Source: Streptomyces lienomycini (lineage in GTDB: Bacteria; Actinomycetota; Actinomycetes; Streptomycetales; Streptomycetaceae). Taken from it: 64,000 nucleotides of DNA. The stretch lies in the NCBI RefSeq assembly GCF_027947595.1, contig NZ_CP116257.1, positions 2,418,001 through 2,482,000 of the forward strand, read 5' to 3'. How positions within the stretch are numbered: the stretch's first letter is position 1; each line of letters starts with the position of its first letter. Under the pieces are notes generated by a model. That model searched no databases. It was given only the letters and a program-made list of their open reading frames with translations, and was not told the DNA's origin. Made by a program: the position numbers and the translations under genes. Below are positions 7,975 through 14,662 of the stretch, one piece after another.

Positions 7975-9492
7975 GTGGAACGCGTGGATCTCCTGCCCCC
8001 GCCCACCGGCGCCGACTCCCGGGACGACGTCGCGCGCCGCGCCGACGCCCACGCGGCCGTACCGCTGCTCAACTGCCTGCTGCGCGAGGTGGCCCAGCCG
8101 CTGCCGGGCCCCGGCACCCGCCCCGTGTACCGGCTGCCCGGCGGCAGACTGCTGCGGGTGCGGCAGGGCCGCCGGCCCGCCGAACCGGAGGTCCGCACGG
8201 CGGACGGATGGCACCGCGTCGACCACGCCGAACTGGTGAAGCTCGTCGCCGAGGCACTGCGCCGCCACACCGGTGTGCCCAACCACGAACTGCCCACCGA
8301 GATGACCGACAGCCGGGACGCCGTGGCCGCGCTGCTGACGGCACGCGCACGGGCGACCCCGCCCGCGGACCCGTACCTGCGCTCCGAGCAGGCGCTGCTC
8401 ACCGGCCACACCCACCATCCCGCCCCCAAGGCCCGCGGCGGCGGCCCCCACTCCGGGTGGCTGCCCTACGCGCCCGAGGCGCACGCCCGCTTCCCGCTGA
8501 CGCTGCTCGCCGCGCGCGAGGACACCGTCGTCGACGAGGGCGACACCGCCGTCCTGGACGCCCTCGGCAAGGCCCCGCCCGGCTACCGGCTGCTGCCCGC
8601 CCATCCCTGGCAGCTGGCCCTGACGGCGGCGGCCCTCGCCCCCGCCTTCGCCGACGGCCGTCTCCTGCGGGTCGGCACGACCGGCTTCCTCGCCTGGCCG
8701 ACGGCGGCCGTCCGCACGGTGTACGCGCCCGACCCCGACCTCTTCCTCAAGTTCAGCCTCGACGTGCGCATCACCAACGACATCCGCCGCCTGTGGCGCC
8801 ACGACCTGCTGAGACTGCGCCGCACCGACACGGCGGCCACCGAGGCCCTCGCCTCCGCCGGACCTCCCGCCGCCTGGCTCGGCGACCGCGGCTACCGCAC
8901 CGCGGACTTCGCCTTCGAGGAACTGGCCGTCGTCGTCCGCGACGGACTGCGCGACCGCGTCCTGCCGGGCGCGACTCCGCTGCTCGCCGCAGCGCTCGTG
9001 GAGGGCTTCCCCGGCAGCCCGCTGGCCCGCACCACGGACCCGGCGGCCTGGTGGGAGGCGTACCTCGCCGCCGTCGTCCCGCCGGTGCTGACCGCCTTCG
9101 ACGACGACGGCGTCGTCCTGGAGGCGCACCTGCAGAACACCCTGGTCGCCGTGGACGGGGACGGTACCCCGGTGCAGGCCCTCTTCCGGGACGCGGAGGG
9201 CGTCAAACTCCTGCCGGACATCCCTCGGGCGGCCGGCTGGGAACGCCTGGTGTACTGCCTGCTCGTCAACCACCTGTACGAGATCGCCGCCGCCCTCACC
9301 GAACACCACCCCGGCCTCGCCCCCTGGCCCGCCGTCCGCCGCGTCCTGGCCCGCCACGACCTCCCCGAGATCCCCGCCCTGCTCGCCGCCCCCACCCTCC
9401 CCGCCAAGACCAACCTCCTGCTGCGCTGGACCGGCGCGGACGGTGCCGACGCCCGCTACCGGCCCCTGCCCAACCCGCTGCGCGGGACGTGA
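7975..9492 (+). CDS. IucA/IucC-family NIS siderophore synthetase
   Basis: A 505-residue second synthetase with the same landmarks as its neighbour: LLPAHPWQLAL, KFSLDVRITNDIRR for ATP binding, EAHLQNTLVAVDGDGTPVQALFRD, and a C-terminal NPLRG. GTG at 7975 or 7984 could start translation; AGGGAA lies just upstream. A hairpin immediately follows the stop. Two divergent synthetases suggest a two-step condensation, for example forming both arms of a citrate-based siderophore. The two are only distantly alike, so this is not a recent duplication. Confidence 0.88.
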   Translation: MERVDLLPPPTGADSRDDVARRADAHAAVPLLNCLLREVAQPLPGPGTRPVYRLPGGRLLRVRQGRRPAEPEVRTADGWHRVDHAELVKLVAEALRRHTGVPNHELPTEMTDSRDAVAALLTARARATPPADPYLRSEQALLTGHTHHPAPKARGGGPHSGWLPYAPEAHARFPLTLLAAREDTVVDEGDTAVLDALGKAPPGYRLLPAHPWQLALTAAALAPAFADGRLLRVGTTGFLAWPTAAVRTVYAPDPDLFLKFSLDVRITNDIRRLWRHDLLRLRRTDTAATEALASAGPPAAWLGDRGYRTADFAFEELAVVVRDGLRDRVLPGATPLLAAALVEGFPGSPLARTTDPAAWWEAYLAAVVPPVLTAFDDDGVVLEAHLQNTLVAVDGDGTPVQALFRDAEGVKLLPDIPRAAGWERLVYCLLVNHLYEIAAALTEHHPGLAPWPAVRRVLARHDLPEIPALLAAPTLPAKTNLLLRWTGADGADARYRPLPNPLRGT

Positions 9493-9494
9493 AC

Positions 9495-9514
9495 GGCACC
9501 GGAAATCCGGTGCC
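9495..9514. terminator. Hairpin after the second siderophore synthetase
   Basis: GGCACCGG and CCGGTGCC form a perfect 8-bp stem with loop AAAT, directly after the stop at 9492. Confidence 0.55.
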
Positions 9515-9545
9515 GCGGCAGCCCTTCGGGGTGCACACTCACCGC

Positions 9546-10196
9546 ATGGCTGACATGGACGCGTTCCGGGACGAGATCGCCCGCTGGGCGGCCGGGGCCC
9601 CCGGCGGCACGGCAGGCGATCCGGCAGCCGACCGGGCAGGGGACCTGGCAGCGGCTCTGGCAGCGGACCTCGGGCTGCGCACGGCGGTGCTGCTGGAAGG
9701 CCCGAGCGACCTCGCGGCCGTCGAGGCACTGGCGGCGCGCGAGGACCGCGACCTGACCGCCGAAGGCGTGGCCGTGGTGTCGATGGGCGGCGCGATGAGC
9801 GTCGGCCGCTACGCCGGTCTCCTCGGCCCGCCCGGTCTCGGCCTGCGCCTGACCGGACTGTGCGACGTCCGCGAGGAACCCTTCTTCGACCGCGGCTGGC
9901 AACGCGCCCGGGCACCGCGGGACTTCTTCGTCTGCGTGGCCGACCTGGAGGACGAGCTGATCCGCGCACTCGGCCCGGAGCGGGTCGAGGAGGTCATACG
10001 GTCCGAGGACGAACTCCGCCCCTGGCAGACCTTCCTGGGCCAGCCCGCCCAGCACGGCCGCGACCGGCACCAGCAGGTGCGCCGCTTCCTCAGCACCAAG
10101 AAGGGCCGCAAGATCCGCTACGGCCGCCTCCTGGTGGAGGCCCTGCCCCCGGGCCGGACCCCGGCCCCGCTCGCGGACCTCCTCGCGGGGCTGTGA
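9546..10196 (+). CDS. TOPRIM-domain (OLD-type) protein
   Basis: A 216-residue protein with the TOPRIM signature TAVLLEGPSDLAAVEALA (conserved Glu of EGxxD) followed by VAVVSMGGAMSVGRY and acidic segments in LCDVREEPF and CVADLEDELI. This matches the stand-alone OLD-type TOPRIM proteins annotated in Streptomyces as nucleotidyl transferase/hydrolase. Such domains bind Mg2+ and act on phosphodiester bonds. No ATPase domain is attached. Start ATG at 9546. It is independent of its neighbours. Confidence 0.75.
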   Translation: MADMDAFRDEIARWAAGAPGGTAGDPAADRAGDLAAALAADLGLRTAVLLEGPSDLAAVEALAAREDRDLTAEGVAVVSMGGAMSVGRYAGLLGPPGLGLRLTGLCDVREEPFFDRGWQRARAPRDFFVCVADLEDELIRALGPERVEEVIRSEDELRPWQTFLGQPAQHGRDRHQQVRRFLSTKKGRKIRYGRLLVEALPPGRTPAPLADLLAGL

Positions 10197-10238
10197 CCGG
10201 CCACGCCCTCCGGGCCGGGCAACCGTGTCGCCGCCCTG

Positions 10239-10424
10239 TCAGCGGTTGGTCGTGTACGTGAGGAAGCGGGTCCAGGCCGCCGGGGACACGGCCAGCTGGT
10301 CTCCCTGCCGCACCTTCGAGTCACGGACGTGGATCGTGTCGGGGCAGGAGGCGACCTCGACGCAGTCGCCGTCGCCACTGCTGCTGTACGAGCTTTTGAA
10401 CCAGGCCAGTTCCGTCGTCTTCAT
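10239..10424 (-). CDS. DUF397-domain protein, partner of the XRE regulator
   Basis: A 61-residue protein with the DUF397 pattern: LAWFKSSYSSSGDGDCVEVA, then VRDSKVRQGDQLAVSP and an aromatic end. In Streptomyces such proteins follow an Scr1-type XRE regulator and behave as a small partner or toxin-like component controlling development or antibiotic production. Its ATG overlaps the stop of the regulator (ATGA), so the two are coupled. Confidence 0.9.
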   Translation of the reverse strand: MKTTELAWFKSSYSSSGDGDCVEVASCPDTIHVRDSKVRQGDQLAVSPAAWTRFLTYTTNR

Positions 10425-11281
10425 GAGGCTCCTCGCATCTGCTGCAACAGGCCCAGGGAGTCGTCGAGGGAGAGGGCCTGTGACCGCATCCTGGCATACC
10501 TCATCTGGAGAACGCTGACCTCTTTCCGCTCAGAGACGAACATGCCCCCGCGCTGCCCCTCGTTGTAGGCGAACCAGCGTGCCTCCGGCGTTTCCAGGAG
10601 CTGCATCGGGCCGGCCATCCCCGCGTGGGCGTTCCGTACCAAGGGCATCACCTGCACCTCCACGTTCCGCAGCTCCGCCAGATCCAGTACGTGGCTGATC
10701 AGCTCCCGCGTCCCCTCCGTCCCGCCGGTGCGTCGCAGGAACAGATGCTCCTCCAGAATGAAACTGAACGCCGTGTTCGGCCGCTCCCTCAGCAGCCGCT
10801 GTCGTTCCGCCCGGGCCACCCACCGTGCCTCGATCTGGTCGTCACCGAGCGGCGGCAGTTGGTTCGTGAACAGCGTGCGCGCGTACCCCTCCGTCTGCAA
10901 CAGCCCCGGCACCACCCGGCATTCGTACGTGTACAGACTCACCGCCTCCGCCTCGAACCGCGCCCACTGGCGGAACCAGCTCGCCAGCCCCGGCTGCCGC
11001 GACAGATGCCGCGCCGCACCCCGCAACGCGCCGAACGCGTCGAGGACGTCCTCCGCGCGTTCCACGAAATCCAGCGGGGGGAAGCGCCTCCCCTGCTCGA
11101 TCGACGCCACCGTCGGCACCGAGTACCGCACCCGCGGCGCGAACTCCTCCTGCGTCAGCCCCGCCCGTTTGCGGAACGCCTTGACGACCTCGCCGAAGGT
11201 CCGGAGACTGTCCGACCGCTCCGGCTCCCCGCCCCCGCAGGGCGCTTCCGCGCCACCCGCCCCGCCCGTACCGTCCGACAT
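10421..11281 (-). CDS. XRE helix-turn-helix regulator, Scr1 family
   Basis: A 286-residue regulator with an N-terminal HTH (FGEVVKAFRKRAGLTQEEFAPRV..VPTVASIEQGRRFPP) and the long C-terminal DUF5753/Scr1 domain (ASWFRQWARFEAEA..VVPGLLQTEGYAR..LEEHLFLRRTGG). ATG at 11281 is chosen because GGGAGG lies 8 bases upstream; a GTG at 11305 is also in frame. It forms a pair with the DUF397 gene. The ATPase usually found in these triads lies 2.9 kb away at 14189. Confidence 0.88.
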   Translation of the reverse strand: MSDGTGGAGGAEAPCGGGEPERSDSLRTFGEVVKAFRKRAGLTQEEFAPRVRYSVPTVASIEQGRRFPPLDFVERAEDVLDAFGALRGAARHLSRQPGLASWFRQWARFEAEAVSLYTYECRVVPGLLQTEGYARTLFTNQLPPLGDDQIEARWVARAERQRLLRERPNTAFSFILEEHLFLRRTGGTEGTRELISHVLDLAELRNVEVQVMPLVRNAHAGMAGPMQLLETPEARWFAYNEGQRGGMFVSERKEVSVLQMRYARMRSQALSLDDSLGLLQQMRGAS

Positions 11282-11505
11282 CCAGGCCACCTCCCGCACG
11301 TACACACACCCGGCCCAACCCGTCCAACGCGCCCATGGTCACGGATGGTTACCCCTACCGTCCACTCTCCGTGCCCGTACGCTGACCCTGCGTACCAGGG
11401 TTGGACCGGTGTGCCCGTCCGGCGCCGGCACGGGGCGGAAGGTGCTAACCTCACTGGTGCAGAGACAACCAGGTCACTGCAGGACCAGAATCGGGAGGTG
11501 AGTTG
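11282..11505 (+). other. Non-coding region upstream of the RsgA leader
   Basis: Between the XRE start and the leader peptide there is no supported gene. It holds the GTACGC-N7-GCGTAC element at 11357-11396 and a TAACCT at 11446-11451 that could be a -10 for the leader transcript; no convincing -35 goes with it. Confidence 0.4.
11357..11396. promoter_or_regulatory. GTACGC-N7-GCGTAC promoter/operator element, copy 1
   Basis: A 40-base element containing the inverted repeat GTACGC-TGACCCT-GCGTAC lies upstream of the XRE gene. It matches, in the same orientation and without gaps, 31 of 40 bases at 14110-14149 upstream of the ATPase. Read on the plus strand the left arm includes TACGCT, a possible -10. 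The shared element suggests common control of the split regulator/ATPase set. Confidence 0.5.
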
Positions 11506-11577
11506 ATGTCTGTCGCCAAGGCCACTGCCGTGTGCAGTGCCCGCCGGACCATCCTCACGTCCCGGGCCCCGGTCTGA
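11506..11577 (+). CDS. Leader peptide upstream of rsgA
   Basis: A 23-codon reading frame starts at ATG 11506 with an excellent ribosome site (GGGAGG, 7-base spacing) and ends at TGA 11577. The peptide begins MSVAKATAVC and ends TSRAPV, with an Arg-Arg pair in the middle. It is too short to be an enzyme and sits 88 bases before the rsgA start, whose ribosome site is buried in a hairpin. This is the layout of leader peptides at which antibiotic-stalled ribosomes open the downstream gene. Inferred from layout only. Confidence 0.55.
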   Translation: MSVAKATAVCSARRTILTSRAPV

Positions 11578-11640
11578 CCTGACGTAGACGCCCCGCAGGA
11601 GCTCCGACAGCTCGCGGAAGGCGATCCACCGTGCCGATCG

Positions 11641-11668
11641 GGGCCCCCTTTCAAGGGTCCTTACGTTG
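11641..11668 (+). promoter_or_regulatory. Hairpin sequestering the rsgA ribosome site
   Basis: CCCTT (11646-11650) pairs with AAGGG (11653-11657), with GG (11642-11643) and CC (11659-11660) able to extend the helix. AAGGG is the only plausible Shine-Dalgarno for the TTG start at 11666, 8 bases downstream. In the closed form rsgA should be translated poorly; ribosome occupancy of the leader could favour another fold. Confidence 0.45.
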
Positions 11669-12760
11669 TCTCAATCAACTTGGCATCAAGCTCAGCCGCA
11701 TTCCCTCGCGGACTACGGCTGGGACGAGGCGTGCGAGCACGCCTTCACACCCCATCGCGCCGCCGGACTGATCCCCGCCCGCATCGTGCGGGCCGAACGC
11801 GGCTCGTGCGAAGCAGTCACCGACGCCGGAATCGTCCGCGCGGAGATTCCCGGCACCGCCGATCACAGTGATCCGATGTCGGCGCCGTGCACGGGAGACT
11901 GGGCGGCACTGCGCCCCGTCACCACCGGCCGCCCGCCGGTGCTGCACGCGATGCTGGAACGTCGCACCGCCCTGGTGCGCTCGTCCTCCTCGCGTACCTC
12001 GCACGGCCAGGTCCTGGCCGCCAACGTCGACACCGTCGTGGTGACGGTGTCGCTCGCGGCACCGCTCAAGCACGGTCGGACCGAACGCATGCTCGCCCTC
12101 GCATGGGAGAGCGGCGCCCAGCCGGTCGTGGTGCTCACCAAGGCCGACGCGTGCGCGGACCTGCCCTCCGCCGAGGCGCAGGTGTCCCAGGTGGCCGCCG
12201 GTGTGGACGTACTGGTCACCAGCGCCGTGACCGGACAGGGCCTGGACACCCTGACCGCCGTCCTGAACGGCACCATCGTGTTGCTCGGCCCTTCCGGAGC
12301 GGGCAAGTCCACCCTGGGCAACCGGCTGCTGGGCGAGGACCTGCTGGCCACCGGCGCCGTCCGCGAGGCGGACGGCAAGGGCCGGCACACCACTTCCTGG
12401 CGGGAACTGCTCCCGCTGCCCGGCGGCGGGGTCCTGCTGGACACCCCCGGCCTGCGCGCGATCGGTCTCCACGACACCCAGAGCGGGCTGGAACAGACCT
12501 TCGCCGAGATCGAGCACCTCGCACAGGACTGCCGGTTCACGGACTGCGCACACGCGAACGAACCCGGCTGCGCGGTGCTGGCCGCCGTCGACGCGGGCGA
12601 GATCCCCCAACGCCGACTGGACAGCTACCACCGGCTGCTGCGGGAGAACGCCTACGCCGCCTCCCGCACCGACTCGCGGCTGCGCGCCGACCGCGAGGCC
12701 ACCAAGAAGGACATCACGCGCCACCTGCGCGCCACCTACCGGTTCCGGGAGCGCCAGTGA
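11666..12760 (+). CDS. rsgA: Ribosome small subunit-dependent GTPase RsgA
   Basis: A 364-residue circularly permuted GTPase. An OB-like N-terminal part (~40-110) is followed by G motifs in permuted order: TKAD (G4), then LLGPSGAGKSTLGNRLLG (G1) and DTPGL (G3), and a C-terminal zinc region (CRFTDCAHANEPGCAV). RsgA binds the 30S subunit and helps its maturation or rescue. The start is a TTG following a sequestered ribosome site. The next gene overlaps it by GTGA. Leader control suggests an accessory, antibiotic-inducible copy rather than the housekeeping gene. Confidence 0.88.
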   Translation: MSQSTWHQAQPHSLADYGWDEACEHAFTPHRAAGLIPARIVRAERGSCEAVTDAGIVRAEIPGTADHSDPMSAPCTGDWAALRPVTTGRPPVLHAMLERRTALVRSSSSRTSHGQVLAANVDTVVVTVSLAAPLKHGRTERMLALAWESGAQPVVVLTKADACADLPSAEAQVSQVAAGVDVLVTSAVTGQGLDTLTAVLNGTIVLLGPSGAGKSTLGNRLLGEDLLATGAVREADGKGRHTTSWRELLPLPGGGVLLDTPGLRAIGLHDTQSGLEQTFAEIEHLAQDCRFTDCAHANEPGCAVLAAVDAGEIPQRRLDSYHRLLRENAYAASRTDSRLRADREATKKDITRHLRATYRFRERQ

Positions 12761-14054
12761 ACATCAACGACGCCCCCGCCCCCGGCGGCGACCCGGTGAC
12801 GCAGGCGTTCTTCGCCCTGCACCACGACCTGCCCCGGCAGGGACCGGGCTCGGACGCCACCACACGGCACGCGCTGGAGACGGCCGGACCGCTGCCCGAG
12901 CACCCTCGGGTCCTCGACGCGGGCTGCGGCCCCGGCCGCTCCGCACTGCTGCTGGCCGAAGAAGCCGGCGCGCACGTGACCGCGGTCGACCTGCACCAGC
13001 CGTACCTGGACGGCCTCGCCGCCGAAGCGGCCTGGGCGACCGGATCACGCCAGTCAACTGCTCGATGGACCAGGTGCCCTTCCCCGATCACAGCTTCGAC
13101 GTGATCTGGGCCGAGGGGTCCGTCTACACCATCGGCTTCGACGTCGCCCTGCGCGCCTGGCGCCGCCTGCTCGCCCCGGGCGGCGTCCTCGTCGTCACCG
13201 AAATGGAATGGACCGTGCCCAGCCCCGCCGCCCCGGTGCGCGCCTACTGGGACGCGGTCTACCCGCTGCGCACCCACGCCGCGAACACCGACGCCGCACA
13301 GGCCGCGGGCTACCGTCTCCACGCGCACCGGGTGCTGCCGGAAAGCGACTGGTGGGACGAGTACTACACACCGCTCACCCAGCGCATGGACCGGGCGGAC
13401 CCGCAGCACCCCGGCATGCCGCAGGCCCTGGCCGCGCACCGGACAGAGATCGACATGCGGCGCGAACACGGCGGCGACTACCACTACGCCGTCTACATCC
13501 TCCGCGCCCACGACCACACCCCCGACACGACCGAGGACGACACCATGACGACCTGGACCGTCAGCTCCGAGACCACCGAGGACATCCCCGCCATCCGCGA
13601 CATCCTCCTCGCGGCCTTCCCCACCACCCTGGAGGCCGACATCGTCGACGCCCTGCGCGCCGACCCGAAGGCGTGGATCGACGGACTGTCCATGGTCACC
13701 GCGGCCTCCGACGGCACCGCCACCGGATACGCGCTGCTCACCCGCTGCCACGTCGACGGCGTACCCGCTCTCGCCCTGGCGCCCTGCGCGGTGCTGCCCG
13801 CGGCCCAGCGCACCGGCGCCGGCTCCGCCGCCATCCGCGCCGCACTCGACGCCGCCCGGGCCATGGGCGAGAACCTCGTCCTCGTCCTCGGACACGCCGA
13901 GTACTACCCGCGGTTCGGCTTCACCCCGGCCTCCCGCTTCGGTATCCGCGCACCCTTCGAGGTGCCGGACGAGGCCATGATGGCCATGGCCCTCGACGAC
14001 ACCCGCACGGTACCCGGCGGAACCATCCAGTACCCCGCCGCGTTCGGCGTCTGA
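12757..14054 (+). pseudogene. Methyltransferase-GNAT fusion, frameshifted
   Basis: The first segment (GTG at 12757) contains the SAM motif RVLDAGCGPGRSALLLAEEAG; about 90 residues in, coding shifts by one base between 13021 and 13029, and continues as GLGDRITPVNCSMDQVPFPD. Without a stop this runs into a YhbS-like GNAT acetyltransferase domain (EDIPAIRDILLAAFP..GTGSAAIRAAL-type CoA loop..EYYPRFGFTPAS). The intact gene would be one bifunctional protein of ~433 residues. ATG 13544 could restart translation of the GNAT part alone. It is coupled to rsgA by GTGA, so a resistance or stress role is plausible. Confidence 0.7.
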
Positions 14055-14064
14055 CCCCTCCTGC

Positions 14065-14095
14065 GGTGCCCCGGGACTCGAACGCCCGGGGCACC
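14065..14095. terminator. Terminator after the rsgA operon
   Basis: GGTGCCCCGGG and CCCGGGGCACC form a perfect 11-bp stem with a 9-base loop, 10 bases after the stop at 14054. Confidence 0.65.
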
Positions 14096-14109
14096 ACAGC
14101 CCCTCCCCC

Positions 14110-14149
14110 CACCGCCCACTCCACGTGTTCGTACGCTTGCTCCGCGTAC
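14110..14149. promoter_or_regulatory. GTACGC-N7-GCGTAC promoter/operator element, copy 2
   Basis: Second copy of the 40-base element, with GTACGC-TTGCTCC-GCGTAC. It lies 40 bases before the ATPase start, and TACGCT in the left arm could be that gene's -10. Confidence 0.5.
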
Positions 14150-14188
14150 CGGTGGCCGACCTGGTGAAGGGCCGTCACCGCAGGTGGG

Positions 14189-14647
14189 ATGAGCGGTATG
14201 AGACCAGCCTCCACCCCCCGACTCCCGGTCACCGCACGGATGTTCGTCCAGCGGTTCAGCTCCACCCCCCGCGGTGCCCGACTGGCGCGGCACCTCGTCG
14301 TGCACCGGCTGGACGCGTGGGGCGTCCCGTACGGTTCGGCGGTGTCCGACACGGCCGCGCTGCTCGTCGCGGAGCTGGCGGCGAACGCCGTGACGCACGG
14401 ACGGGCGCCGGGGCGGGACATCGAGGTGCTGCTGCGGCTCGACGCGTACACGCTGCGGATCGACGTGTCCGACAGCCGCAGGGAGCGCCGTCCGGCCGGG
14501 CCGGGGTCCACCGTCACCGCACCGCCGGAGGCCGAGCACGGCCGGGGGCTCCTGCTCGTGGACGCGCTGGCCGACCGGTGGGGCGTGCTCGACCGCGTGC
14601 CCGTCGGCAAGACGGTCCGCGCTGAGCTGGACCTGCCCCCGAGGTGA
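14189..14647 (+). CDS. Anti-sigma-type ATP-binding protein (HATPase_c)
   Basis: A 152-residue GHKL-fold protein with N-box VAELAANAVTHG, a G1-like IDVSDSRRERRP and G2-like EHGRGLLLVDALADRWGV. In Streptomyces this type occurs beside XRE and DUF397 genes and may act as an anti-sigma or regulatory kinase. Here the partners are separated from it by the rsgA block. ATG 14189 (after AGGTGGG) or 14198. Confidence 0.85.
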   Translation: MSGMRPASTPRLPVTARMFVQRFSSTPRGARLARHLVVHRLDAWGVPYGSAVSDTAALLVAELAANAVTHGRAPGRDIEVLLRLDAYTLRIDVSDSRRERRPAGPGSTVTAPPEAEHGRGLLLVDALADRWGVLDRVPVGKTVRAELDLPPR

Positions 14648-14662
14648 CCGCGACGCGGCCGC

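Noticed and set aside
14065..14095. tRNA 3'-end remnant (TTCGAGTCCC-like string on the minus strand)
   Set aside because: The bases form a perfect 11-bp inverted repeat directly after a stop codon, so a terminator explains them; no other tRNA arms are present.
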